From: Actinoallomurus liliacearum
Lineage (GTDB): Bacteria > Actinomycetota > Actinomycetes > Streptosporangiales > Streptosporangiaceae
NCBI RefSeq assembly: GCF_039542035.1
Contig: NZ_BAABHJ010000001.1
Coordinates: 186,001-250,000 of the forward strand
DNA: 64,000 nucleotides
Reading direction: 5' to 3'
Shown here: positions 31,049-39,648 of the stretch, piece by piece
How positions within the stretch are numbered: the stretch's first letter is position 1
Layout of the letters: the number at the start of each line of letters is the position of its first letter
The notes under the pieces: model-generated
What the model saw: the letters and a program-made list of their open reading frames with translations, nothing else
Databases searched by the model: none
Told to the model about the DNA's origin: nothing
Position numbers and translations under genes: made by a program

Positions 31049-31741
31049 GTGCAGGAGATCCTCGCGAACAGACACGGGTTTTGGCAGGCGTTGCAGGAGT
31101 CCGAACGAGCCGCGTTGCGTGCGGCCGGGCGGACTCGTGAGTATGCGACCGGCACGCTGCTGTGCAGCCAGGGCGCCGACCCCGACCACGTCCTGATCAT
31201 TCTGGACGGCTGGGTGAAGGTGACGGCGGGCCGGGCGGACGGTCAGGAGGTCATGCTCGCCATCCGGGGCCCCTCGGACACGATCGGCGAGAGCGGCTGG
31301 CTGAACGGCCGGCCACGGTCGGCCAACGTCAAGGCGCTGGGCCGGGTCCGTGCGCTCGCCATCCCCGCCGAGCAGTTCGCCTCGTTCCTGAACAGCCACG
31401 CGCACGCGGCGCAGGTCCTCGCCCGGGTGATGGTCGGCCGGATGGACGACGCCGACCGCCGGATGACCTCCCAGGTGGGAACGAGCGGCCCGAAACTGCT
31501 CGCCCTGCTCCTCCTCGACCTGGCCGAGCGCTACGGCGTACCGGGCGGCGGCACCGTGACGCTGCCGCTTCCGCTCACCCAGCAGGAACTCGCCACCATG
31601 ATCGGCCGGGCCCGGGAGACCGTCGCGCGGGCGCTCACGGTCTGGCGACGGGAGGGGATCGTGGTCACGCGCCGGATGCGCATCGTCATCCTGCGCCTCG
31701 ACGCACTGCACGACATCGCCGAGCACGACGAGGACGGCTGA
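31049..31741 (+). CDS. Crp/Fnr-family transcriptional regulator
   Basis: The 230-residue protein has a cyclic-nucleotide-binding-like beta barrel (residues about 15-125, with LDGWVKVTAGRADGQEVMLAIRG) and a C-terminal winged helix-turn-helix (LTQQELATMIGRARETVARALTVW, about 175-198). The phosphate cassette of true cAMP binders (GE...R) reads IGESGWLNGRPRSANV and keeps Glu and Arg, so nucleotide binding is possible. GTG at 31049 follows GGAG. A Crp-like palindrome directly downstream suggests it controls the next two genes. Confidence 0.92.
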   Translation: MQEILANRHGFWQALQESERAALRAAGRTREYATGTLLCSQGADPDHVLIILDGWVKVTAGRADGQEVMLAIRGPSDTIGESGWLNGRPRSANVKALGRVRALAIPAEQFASFLNSHAHAAQVLARVMVGRMDDADRRMTSQVGTSGPKLLALLLLDLAERYGVPGGGTVTLPLPLTQQELATMIGRARETVARALTVWRREGIVVTRRMRIVILRLDALHDIAEHDEDG

Positions 31742-31772
31742 TCCATCGCGGGTGAGCCCGCCCCGGATCCGG

Positions 31773-31788
31773 TGTGTCGTTCGACACA
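31773..31788. promoter_or_regulatory. Crp/Fnr-type operator
   Basis: TGTGTCG-TT-CGACACA is a perfect 16-bp palindrome with the Crp layout TGTGN-N6-NCACA (here TGTGT-N6-ACACA). Its centre at 31780.5 lies 41 bp before the predicted RNA start of the receptor-VWA operon, the position of class II activation. Confidence 0.7.
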
Positions 31789-31809
31789 TCCGGAGCGGGA
31801 GCACCGCGT

Positions 31810-31815
31810 TACACT
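31810..31815 (+). promoter_or_regulatory. -10 element of the receptor-VWA operon
   Basis: TACACT is a good -10 hexamer with RNA start predicted near 31822. No acceptable -35 is found 17 nt upstream, where the Crp-type site ends instead, which fits an activator-dependent promoter. Confidence 0.5.
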
Positions 31816-31861
31816 TCATGACCCCGATGACCCCCAGCGCCGAGGGGAGCGGCACCGCCAC

Positions 31862-33808
31862 ATGACGAGGGATCGACCGTCAGGCGGCGAATCGGGGCGT
31901 TCGAAGTTCCTGCGCGAGTCGCTCGACGTCATCACCAACTTCTGGCAGCTGCTCGTCTTCCTGGCTCCCGCCGCCGGAATCTGCGCGGCACTCCTCCTAC
32001 GGCACCTGCGGCAGATCTCGATCGCGCTGGCCTGGGCGATCGCGGTGGCCAGTTCGCTGTCCGGCCTCGTGGTCCTGGTCGGTAAGAAGGACCAAGTCCT
32101 CGAGTGGCTCCTCGCCTGGGTCGAGCACACCCGGGAGCAGCTCGTGAAGCTCAGCCGGGCGCTCCTCGCCTTCGTGCTGACGGCCGCCGCGGTCGCCGGG
32201 GCCGGCTGGGCCGTCACCGGAACGATCGGCGCGCTGGGCGGATCCTGCTCCCCTCCCCTGGACCTGCGGGTGCTGACCGCCCCGGAGAACCTCACCGCGC
32301 TGCAGCGGGCCGCCGCGGAGTACACCGCCGCTCACTCCGCCCGCTGCCGACCGGTGCGGATCGCCGTCGCGCCCTCCGGCAGCGTCCTCAACGTCGCGTC
32401 CGGGTTCCAGAACGGCTGGTACTCCGAGCCGGGCGCCGGCGAGAACGGGCGCGGAGCCCTCCAGCCGGACGTCCTCATCCCGGCCTCGTCCGGCGAGGCG
32501 GACCGGCTCCTCGCGGCGCCCCACCCCGGCGTACGGCTGAAGAACGAAGGGTCGATCGGCAGTTCCCCGCTCGCGGTCGGGATCTCCTCGTCCGCGAGCG
32601 GCGACCTGGACAACGTGCTGCCCGGTCAGGACCCCCCTCGCCTCGCCGAGCTGCTCGACGCGGCCCACCGCAGCGGCGTCCAGCGGATCTTCCGCGCCAG
32701 CCCGGACGTCTCGGAGATCGGCGCGCTCGCCAGCGTCGACCTTTACGCCGGCGGCGCCCTCGGTGATCCCCGGACGACCGAGCGCGCCCTCGGCAACGCC
32801 GCTCTGCCACTCAGCGACTCCGCCGCGCTGCTCTGCGCGTTACGGCACCGTCCCGCCTCCGACGAGCGGGTCGCGGTGATCGCCCCGGAACAGGTCCTGG
32901 CCGACTACGGCAACGGCCGGGCGCTGGGCACCGCCTGCCCCGCGCCCGGTGGAGGCGGGCCGAAGCTCACGATCCACCAGGTCTCGGACACGCACACCTT
33001 CGACTATCCGTTCATCCACGTCTCCTGGGACGGCCAGTCGTCGACACGCCGGAGCCGCCAGGTGGACGACTTCCGCCGGTGGCTCGGGCACGACAGGCTG
33101 CAGGGCGAGGCGTTCCGGGACGCCGACGGCCGCCCGGGCATCGCCGACTCCACCGACGGACGTCTCTACCTCGGCGCGGTCCCGCGCATGCCCGTGCGGC
33201 CCTACCGGCGCGATCAGATCAACGACACGCTCGCCCGATTCGCCCAGGCCCGGCCGCCGCTGCACATCGCCATGGCCCTCGACGTGTCCGGGTCGATGAG
33301 CGGCGGCCGGCCGCAGCCCGGCTCCCGCTTCACCTACGCCGTCCAGGTCGCCCGCGCCGCGGCGCAGACCGCGATCCACGACGGCAGGGACACCGTCGAA
33401 CTCGACGTCTTCTCCCGGGTCCAGAAGCAGCCTCCGTTCCGCGCCACGGGGCCACCCGCGGGGCCGGGCACGATCGGCTCCGCGCTGGACGGCCTGACGC
33501 TCCAGGGCAGCGACATCCCGCTGTACGACGCGATCGGCGACGCCGCCGCACGTGTCGCGGCGTACCCGGACGCCACCGTGGTCGTCCTCACCGACGGCGG
33601 ATCCGAGGCGGCCGATCCGCGCGCCCGCGCCGCGGCCCTGCGCAAGGCGCTCAAGACCCGGCCGATCATCGTCCTGACGGGGACCGACACGTGCGAGGGC
33701 ACCACGGCGATCAAGGCGCTGGGATCGGCGGTGCGCTGTGTGGACGCGGGCAGCCGGGAGCCGAGCGACGTGGTGACCTCGGTCTTCGACCCGACGACGC
33801 AGCCCTGA
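31862..33808 (+). CDS. Membrane-anchored solute-binding-like and VWA domain protein
   Basis: The 648-residue protein begins with a basic cytoplasmic end and three membrane helices (about 25-45, 52-74 and 95-125). An extracellular region resembling a periplasmic binding protein follows (LRVLTAPENLTALQRAAAEYTAAHSARCRPVRI in parts). The C-terminal part, from about 465, is a von Willebrand A domain with intact MIDAS DVSGSMSG (about 474-481) and VVLTDGGSE. No permease genes adjoin. ATG at 31862 lies 12 nt after GAGGGGAG. The role is unknown; ligand sensing or metal-dependent adhesion at the surface are possible. Confidence 0.82.
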   Translation: MTRDRPSGGESGRSKFLRESLDVITNFWQLLVFLAPAAGICAALLLRHLRQISIALAWAIAVASSLSGLVVLVGKKDQVLEWLLAWVEHTREQLVKLSRALLAFVLTAAAVAGAGWAVTGTIGALGGSCSPPLDLRVLTAPENLTALQRAAAEYTAAHSARCRPVRIAVAPSGSVLNVASGFQNGWYSEPGAGENGRGALQPDVLIPASSGEADRLLAAPHPGVRLKNEGSIGSSPLAVGISSSASGDLDNVLPGQDPPRLAELLDAAHRSGVQRIFRASPDVSEIGALASVDLYAGGALGDPRTTERALGNAALPLSDSAALLCALRHRPASDERVAVIAPEQVLADYGNGRALGTACPAPGGGGPKLTIHQVSDTHTFDYPFIHVSWDGQSSTRRSRQVDDFRRWLGHDRLQGEAFRDADGRPGIADSTDGRLYLGAVPRMPVRPYRRDQINDTLARFAQARPPLHIAMALDVSGSMSGGRPQPGSRFTYAVQVARAAAQTAIHDGRDTVELDVFSRVQKQPPFRATGPPAGPGTIGSALDGLTLQGSDIPLYDAIGDAAARVAAYPDATVVVLTDGGSEAADPRARAAALRKALKTRPIIVLTGTDTCEGTTAIKALGSAVRCVDAGSREPSDVVTSVFDPTTQP

Positions 33809-33822
33809 GGAAGGCGAGGCGG

Positions 33823-35193
33823 ATGCGTGCAGGCTACTTCCGGAGGCACCGCACCGCCATGCTGGCCGGTCTGGTGTTCGGCATCGCCGCCGTGCTCGTG
33901 CCGCTGGCGCCGTGGAACGACTCCGCCGGCCGTACGCCCTGCCCGGGGCACACGGGCATCGTCGTGGCCGCCGGTACGGACGTCAGCGCCGGAGCCGAGC
34001 GCCAGGCGCTGATCAACACGTGGAACTCCCAGCATCAGGACGACCCGGATCTGCAGGCCCGCATCGTCGAGATCTCCAGCGTCGCCGACCTGCAGCGCAG
34101 CCAGCTCGCGGCGGTCTCCGAGGCGTACGGCTGCGACTATGACGTGCTCATGCTCGACGCGCCCTGGACCGCGGAGTTCGCCGCCCGGAAGGCGATCGTT
34201 CCGTTCCCGCTGCCGCACGGCTGGGACGGCGACTTCCTGCGGGAGCTCAGGCAGTCGGTGACCTGGCATGGCACGGTGTACGCGCTGCCGTTCAACGCCG
34301 ACGTCGGCCTGCTGTACTACTGGAACGACGCCCGGCGGCAGGCTCCCGTCGGCCTGCCGGACCTGCTGGGTCAGGCCGCCGAGGCGGTGACCGCGCACGG
34401 TTTCCCCGCCGGATACGCCCTGCAGCTCGCCGACTATGAGGGCGGCGCGGTGAACGCGCTGGAGCTCATCTGGGGCTTCGGCGGTGACGTGGTCCGCGAC
34501 GACCGGGTCGTCATCGACGCGTACGCCACCCAGGTGAGATCCGCCCTGGCGGCCGTGCACGCCAACCTGCCGCCCCAGGTCGCGGGCATCGACCGGACCT
34601 CGGGCGACGCGACCGAGGAGTACAGCATCCAGGCGTTCGAGGCCCGCCAGGTCGCGTTCATGCGGAACTGGCCGTACGCCTTCCGCACCCTGGCCGCCGA
34701 CCCGCGGATGCGCGCCGGCGGCCGGCTGCGGTTCGGGGTGTCGCCGCTGCCGGGACCCAGCGTCCTCGGCGGGCAGAACCTCGCCATCTCCGCGTACAGC
34801 CGGAAACAGGAGCAGGCCCGCCGCCTCGTCGAGTTCCTGACGGACCAGAAGGCGGAGAGCCAGTTGTTCGACTGTGGGGGGTTCGCGCCGACCCGTGAGT
34901 CGGCGTACGAGGCGCCCCGGCCCTGCACGGACTCGCCGCCGGGTGAACAGCCGATCGGTCAGGCCGACCTGACCCAGCTCGCCGTGCAGATCCGCCAGGC
35001 CATCGCCAGGGCGCGCCCTCGCCCGATGACCCCGGCGTACCAGGAGTTCAGCGAGGTGTTCCGCCGCTGTTTCCGCGCGGCGGCGTTCCAGCCCGGCGAG
35101 GTGGACGTGGACTACGCCGCCTTCGCCCGGCTGCTCCGCGCGGCCTACTCGGGACGGCCGGTCCACACCGACCCGGACCGGCCGTGCGGGTGA
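33823..35193 (+). CDS. Extracellular solute-binding protein without transporter genes
   Basis: The 456-residue protein has one N-terminal membrane helix (TAMLAGLVFGIAAVLVPLA) and no lipobox Cys at the helix end, so it is probably membrane-anchored. The rest follows family-1 sugar-binding proteins: GIVVAAGTDVSAGAERQALINTWN, YDVLMLDAPWTAEFA, YALPFNADVGLLYYW and GGQNLAISAYSRKQEQARRLVEFLT (in parts). ATG at 33823 follows GAGGAAGGCGAGG, 14 nt after the VWA gene, so they form an operon. With no permease or ATPase nearby, it probably acts with the VWA protein as a receptor. Confidence 0.85.
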   Translation: MRAGYFRRHRTAMLAGLVFGIAAVLVPLAPWNDSAGRTPCPGHTGIVVAAGTDVSAGAERQALINTWNSQHQDDPDLQARIVEISSVADLQRSQLAAVSEAYGCDYDVLMLDAPWTAEFAARKAIVPFPLPHGWDGDFLRELRQSVTWHGTVYALPFNADVGLLYYWNDARRQAPVGLPDLLGQAAEAVTAHGFPAGYALQLADYEGGAVNALELIWGFGGDVVRDDRVVIDAYATQVRSALAAVHANLPPQVAGIDRTSGDATEEYSIQAFEARQVAFMRNWPYAFRTLAADPRMRAGGRLRFGVSPLPGPSVLGGQNLAISAYSRKQEQARRLVEFLTDQKAESQLFDCGGFAPTRESAYEAPRPCTDSPPGEQPIGQADLTQLAVQIRQAIARARPRPMTPAYQEFSEVFRRCFRAAAFQPGEVDVDYAAFARLLRAAYSGRPVHTDPDRPCG

Positions 35194-35294
35194 GCCGGAC
35201 GACCTCGCCGGGGGGTCGGCACGGGAGCGGCGCCGCCGTTCCCGGCGGGGACACCGGCGCCGTTCCGCGGGTCCCCACCCGCGCAGGTGTCCGG

Positions 35295-38018
35295 TCAGCT
35301 GACGGAGGAGTAGGCCACCACCCCACGCCGGATCGCGTCCATCGCCCGGCCGGCGACGTCCCGCACGCCGCCGCCCGGCGGGGCGGCGTCCGCGATCTGC
35401 CCGAGCATGTCGAGCAGTTGCTTCATCCAGCGCACGAAGTCACCGGCGGTCAGGTCGGTGTCGACCAGCACCGCGTCGAGCTGGGTGCCGCTCGCCCAGC
35501 GGTACGCCGCCCAGACGAACCCCAGATCCGGCTCGCGCAGGAACGCCACCCGATGGTCCTTCTCGACCTCCTGCAGGTCGCCCCACAGCCGGATCATCTC
35601 GGTGAGCGCCTCGCGCACCGGCCCGGCCGGCACCCGGGGCGCGCGTCCGTCCTCCGGCGCCCGCGACTCGTACACCAGCGCGGACACGGTCGCGGCGAGC
35701 TCCGCGGGCCCCAGGTCCTCGAAGATCCCGTCGCGCAGGCCCTCGGCGGCGAGCAGGTCGAGCTCGGTGTAGATCCGCCCGAGCCGGCGCCCCTCGTCGG
35801 TGACCCGCTCGCCGTCGAGGTAGCCGAGCTGGTCGAGGACCGCGCAGACCCGGTCGAACGTCCGGGAGATCACCTGGGAGCGGCCCTCCACGCGGCGGCG
35901 GAGCGCCGTCGTCTCCTTCTCCAGCCGGAAGTACCGCTCCGCCCAGCGCGCGTGGTCCTCCCGGTCGGCGCAGCCGTGGCACGGGTGCTCGCGCAGGCGC
36001 CGCCGCAGGTCGGCGATCCGCGGGTCCTCGCGCGTGGGGTCCGGGCGCTTCTGCGGACGGGGCTTGTCCAGGTCCGCGGTCTTGTTGCGCAGCGTGGAGG
36101 CGAGGTCGCGGCGGTGCTGCGCCGACCTGCGGTTGAACCACTGCGGGATCTTGATGCGCTCGACCGGCTCGACGGGGCCGCGGAAGTCCGCCAGGGCCAG
36201 CTGCTTGACCTGCCGGTTGATGGTGAGGACGAGCGGGGACGGGTCGTCGGAGCGCTTCGCGCTACCCGGCTCCAGGACCACCGCCGCGCCGGCGAAGCGG
36301 CCGTGCGGGACCATGATGACGTCGCCGAACCGCAGCCGCTCCAGCGACCGCGCCGCCTCGGCGCGCCGTGCGCCGGACCGCTCCCGGGCCAGCTCCCGCT
36401 CGCGTTCGGTGAGGCGCTGCCGCAGGCCGGCGTACTCCATGAAGTCGCCCTGGTCGCAGGTGGCCGCCTCCAGGTAGCCCGTGAGGGCCTCCTCGTTGCG
36501 GCGCAGCTGCTTGGCGAGCCCGACGACCGCGCGGTCCGCCTGGAACTGCGCGAAGGACTCCTCCAGGAGCGTACGGGCGCGTTCGCGGCCGACCTGGCCG
36601 ACGAGGTTGACGGCCATGTTGTACGACGGGCGGAAGCTGGAGTTGAGCGGGTAGGTGCGGGTGCCCGCCAGCCCGGCCACCGCCGCCGGGTCGACGCCGG
36701 GCGCCCACAGGACGACGGCGTGGCCCTCCACGTCGATGCCACGCCGCCCCGCCCGCCCGGTGAGCTGGGTGTACTCGCCGGGGGTCAGGTCGACGTGCAT
36801 CTCGCCGTTCCACTTCACGAGACGCTCGATCACGACGGTGCGGGCCGGCATGTTGATGCCCAGCGCGAGCGTCTCGGTGGCGAAGACGGCCTTGATCAGC
36901 CCTTCGGTGAACAGCTCCTCGACGACCTCTTTGAAGGTGGGGAGCATGCCCGCGTGGTGCGCGGCCAGGCCGCGCTCCAGCCCGGCCAGCCACGTGCCGT
37001 ACCCGAGGACGTCGAGATCGGCCCGCGGGATGTCGGCGGTGCGTGCCTCGACGTGCGCGCGGATCTCCTCGGTCTCCTCCTTCGAGGTCAGCCGCAGCCC
37101 GGAGTACATGCACTGCTCGACCGCGGCGTCGCAGCCGGCCCGGCTGAAGATGAAGGTGATGGCGGGCAGCAGCCCGGCCCGGTCCAGCCGGTCGATCACG
37201 TCGGCGCGCGACGGCGGCCGGTAGCGCTCGGGGCGGCGCTCACGCCGCCGCCCGGAGCGGCGGCTCTGGTTGATCCTCGTGCGCCGCAGGTCGTCCAGCG
37301 CGAACCGGCGCAGCTCCGGGTTGACCTTCGTGTGCTCGTCGTCGACGAACAGGTCGTACAGCCGGTTGCCGGCGAGCATGTGCTGCCACAGCGGAACCGG
37401 CCGCTCCTCGTCGACGATGACCGTGGTCTCGCCGCGGACCTCCTGCAGCCACTCGCCGAACTCCTCGGCGTTGCTGACCGTCGCCGACAGCGCCACGAGC
37501 CGCACCGACTCGGGAAGATGAATGATCACCTCTTCCCAGACCGCGCCCCGGAACCGGTCCGCGAGGTAGTGCACCTCGTCCATCACGACGTACGCCAGCC
37601 CGGTCAGCGTCGGGGACCCGGCGTACAGCATGTTGCGCAGCACCTCGGTCGTCATGACGACGATCGGCGCCTCGCCGTTGATGGTGTTGTCTCCGGTCAG
37701 CAGGCCGACCTTGCCCGCCCCGTAGCGGCGCACGAGGTCGGCGTACTTCTGGTTGGACAGTGCCTTGATCGGCGTCGTGTAGAAGCATTTCCGGCCGCCC
37801 GCGAGCGCCAGGTGCACGGCGAACTCGCCGACGACGGTCTTGCCCGACCCGGTGGGCGCGGCGACGAGCACGCCGTGGCCCTCCTCCAGCGCACGGCAGG
37901 CGTCGACCTGGAAGAAGTCCAGGTCGAAGTCGTACAGGCTTTGGAACTCGGTCAGCGCGGGCGTGAAGAGCGCCATGCGCTGACGGTGCGCCGCGTAGCG
38001 CTCCGCGGGGGTGGTCAT
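35295..38018 (-). CDS. helY: Ski2/Mtr4-like DEAD/H-box helicase HelY
   Basis: The 907-residue helicase carries motif I (APTGSGKTVVGEFA), motif II (DEVHYL), motif III (LSATVSN) and motif VI (QLTGRAGRRG) with the Ski2-type DSHCT-like C-terminal region. Such enzymes unwind RNA or DNA 3'-5'; the cellular substrate in actinobacteria is not settled. Position directly after tatC, tatA, pafC and pafB is the conserved arrangement that gave the name in mycobacteria (Rv2092c). ATG at 38018 leaves 73 bp to tatC. Confidence 0.95.
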   Translation of the reverse strand: MTTPAERYAAHRQRMALFTPALTEFQSLYDFDLDFFQVDACRALEEGHGVLVAAPTGSGKTVVGEFAVHLALAGGRKCFYTTPIKALSNQKYADLVRRYGAGKVGLLTGDNTINGEAPIVVMTTEVLRNMLYAGSPTLTGLAYVVMDEVHYLADRFRGAVWEEVIIHLPESVRLVALSATVSNAEEFGEWLQEVRGETTVIVDEERPVPLWQHMLAGNRLYDLFVDDEHTKVNPELRRFALDDLRRTRINQSRRSGRRRERRPERYRPPSRADVIDRLDRAGLLPAITFIFSRAGCDAAVEQCMYSGLRLTSKEETEEIRAHVEARTADIPRADLDVLGYGTWLAGLERGLAAHHAGMLPTFKEVVEELFTEGLIKAVFATETLALGINMPARTVVIERLVKWNGEMHVDLTPGEYTQLTGRAGRRGIDVEGHAVVLWAPGVDPAAVAGLAGTRTYPLNSSFRPSYNMAVNLVGQVGRERARTLLEESFAQFQADRAVVGLAKQLRRNEEALTGYLEAATCDQGDFMEYAGLRQRLTERERELARERSGARRAEAARSLERLRFGDVIMVPHGRFAGAAVVLEPGSAKRSDDPSPLVLTINRQVKQLALADFRGPVEPVERIKIPQWFNRRSAQHRRDLASTLRNKTADLDKPRPQKRPDPTREDPRIADLRRRLREHPCHGCADREDHARWAERYFRLEKETTALRRRVEGRSQVISRTFDRVCAVLDQLGYLDGERVTDEGRRLGRIYTELDLLAAEGLRDGIFEDLGPAELAATVSALVYESRAPEDGRAPRVPAGPVREALTEMIRLWGDLQEVEKDHRVAFLREPDLGFVWAAYRWASGTQLDAVLVDTDLTAGDFVRWMKQLLDMLGQIADAAPPGGGVRDVAGRAMDAIRRGVVAYSSVS

Positions 38019-38091
38019 GGCTCAAGACTACGGACCGCCGCCGACCGAAACGGCGGTGCGCCGCGGATTCCCGGCCCCGTCGGCCGGGACC

Positions 38092-38961
38092 TTAGACGCG
38101 CTCGCCGTCCGCCGGCTCGTCCTCGGGCAGGTCCAGCGGGGACGCCTCGTCGTCCGAGATGCCCGCGTACGGGTCGGGCCGGGCGGCCTTACGCCGGTCG
38201 TGGACGTAGGCGATGACCTCGGCGATCTCGAAGAGCACCACGGTGGGCAGCGCCAGCGCCAGCATGGTGAACGGATCCTGGCTCGGCGTGGCGACCGCGG
38301 CGAACACGAAGATTCCGAATATCAGCAGCCGCCGCGACTTCTTGATCCGGGCGTGCGTCAGCACCCCGGCGACGTTCAAGATCACGACGAACAGCGGCAG
38401 CTCGAACGTGAGCCCGAAGATCAGCAGCATCGCGGTGGCGTAGCCGAGATAGTCGGTGATCCCGACCAACACCGTCGTGTTGCCCGGGGCCAGGCCGATG
38501 AAGATGCGCAGCCCGCGGTCGAGCGTGACGTAGGCCAGCCACGCGCCCACGGCGAACAGCGGAGCCGCCGCGCCGACGAAGATGTAGGTCCAGCGGCGCT
38601 CCCGGGCGTACAGGCCCGGCGCGACGAAGGCCCAGATCTGGTACAGCCAGATCGGGGACGACAGCACCGCTCCGACGATCAGCGCCACCTTCAGGTGGAT
38701 GAAGAAACCGTCGAAGATCCCATGGACGACGAGCGTGCACTTCCCGCCGAGGCAGTGTTTCGGCGGCAGACGCTCATAGGGCTTCTTCAGTACGTCCCAG
38801 ACGGGGCTGAAGAAGATCCAGCCGACGATCGCCCCTGCGATCAGCCCGAGGGCGGCCTTGATGATCCGGATGCGCAGCTCACGAATGTGCTCCATGAGCG
38901 GCATGCGCCCGTCATCGCTCCGCGAGGCCCCGCGCCGCAGGGGCAGCTTCATCGCCGACAT
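38092..38961 (-). CDS. tatC: Sec-independent protein translocase subunit TatC
   Basis: TatC is the receptor of the twin-arginine pathway and binds the RR signal of folded substrates. The 289 residues show the N-terminal MPLMEHIRELRIRIIKA motif, six membrane helices and LFAVGAWLAYVTLDRGLRIFIGL in the middle (in parts), with the family Glu and Phe residues. A cytoplasmic acidic tail of about 35 residues ends the protein. ATG at 38961 has no clear Shine-Dalgarno, so the second Met (38952) is possible. Tat-signal proteins in this window (1-627 and 18080) are likely clients. Confidence 0.96.
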   Translation of the reverse strand: MSAMKLPLRRGASRSDDGRMPLMEHIRELRIRIIKAALGLIAGAIVGWIFFSPVWDVLKKPYERLPPKHCLGGKCTLVVHGIFDGFFIHLKVALIVGAVLSSPIWLYQIWAFVAPGLYARERRWTYIFVGAAAPLFAVGAWLAYVTLDRGLRIFIGLAPGNTTVLVGITDYLGYATAMLLIFGLTFELPLFVVILNVAGVLTHARIKKSRRLLIFGIFVFAAVATPSQDPFTMLALALPTVVLFEIAEVIAYVHDRRKAARPDPYAGISDDEASPLDLPEDEPADGERV

Positions 38962-38983
38962 GTCGTTGGAGGTTCCGGTTTCG

Positions 38984-39319
38984 TCAGGACTTCTTGCCGT
39001 GCTCCGCTTGCGACAGCGGTACGCCGCTGACGGTCGTGCCGTCGTCCACCGGACCGGCCAGCTGCTGCTGGCCCGCGGCCTGACGCTCGAGGAGGGCCGC
39101 CTGCTCCCGCAGACGGGCGGCCTGGGTGCGGGCGTCCTCCGCCTCGGCCCGGGCCTTGGGCTGGTCGTCCTCGTCGGTGATCAAGCCCTTGGTCTCGGAC
39201 TTGAAGATGCGCATCGACCGGCCGAGCGAACGAGCGGCCTGCGGCAGCTTCGCCGATCCGAACAGGATCAGGATGACCACCGCGATGATCAGAATTTCCC
39301 CTGTACCAAGGTCAGGCAT
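38984..39319 (-). CDS. tatA: Sec-independent protein translocase subunit TatA
   Basis: The 111-residue protein begins MPDLGTGEILIIAVVILILFGSAKLPQ (in parts), the canonical TatA membrane helix followed by the FGxxKLP hinge and an amphipathic helix (AARSLGRSMRIFKSE). The long C-terminal tail is a Gln/Ala/Arg-rich coiled segment. ATG at 39319 is preferred to 39331 because GAGGA stands 6 nt before it and the family starts there. It is 22 nt before tatC, in the same operon. Confidence 0.95.
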   Translation of the reverse strand: MPDLGTGEILIIAVVILILFGSAKLPQAARSLGRSMRIFKSETKGLITDEDDQPKARAEAEDARTQAARLREQAALLERQAAGQQQLAGPVDDGTTVSGVPLSQAEHGKKS

Positions 39320-39381
39320 GTCCGTCCTCATTCAGCAGTGGCTGATACTCAGTCCGATCGTACGCTGTCGGACCGAATGTC

Positions 39382-39570
39382 TCACTCCCCTGATCGCTCC
39401 AAACGCTGCAACTCACCGGCGAGGGCCTCCTGTTTCGGCTCCAGACGCGCTCTCGTCCGCTGCAGTTCACGGCCCAGGCCACGGACCGCCAAGCCCACCT
39501 TGACCGCGCAAACGCTCAGCACGACCAGCCCGGCGAAGGCCAGCCCGACGAACAGCATCATCCACGGCAC
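39382..39570 (-). CDS. Small single-helix membrane protein between tatA and pafC
   Basis: The 62-residue product has one membrane helix (WMMLFVGLAFAGLVVLSVCAV) and a basic, helical cytoplasmic tail (GRELQRTRARLEPKQEALAGELQRLE) that could form a short coiled coil. GTG at 39570 is chosen because it begins just before the helix; TTG at 39630 would add 20 mostly basic residues. It is in the same direction as tatA and pafC. No family is recognised, but small proteins at this position are common in relatives (from memory, not verified). Confidence 0.6.
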   Translation of the reverse strand: MPWMMLFVGLAFAGLVVLSVCAVKVGLAVRGLGRELQRTRARLEPKQEALAGELQRLERSGE

Positions 39571-39648
39571 ACGCCGACCATAGCGAGGTTTGCCGGCGCT
39601 CGCTCCGCGGGCGCGGTTCGCGGCGCCCAACGCGCCGTCAGACCGGGA

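Noticed and set aside
35184..38216. 1010-codon open frame on the plus strand over helY
   Set aside because: It is antisense to a helicase with all motifs; composition is Arg/Gly/Leu-rich without domains.
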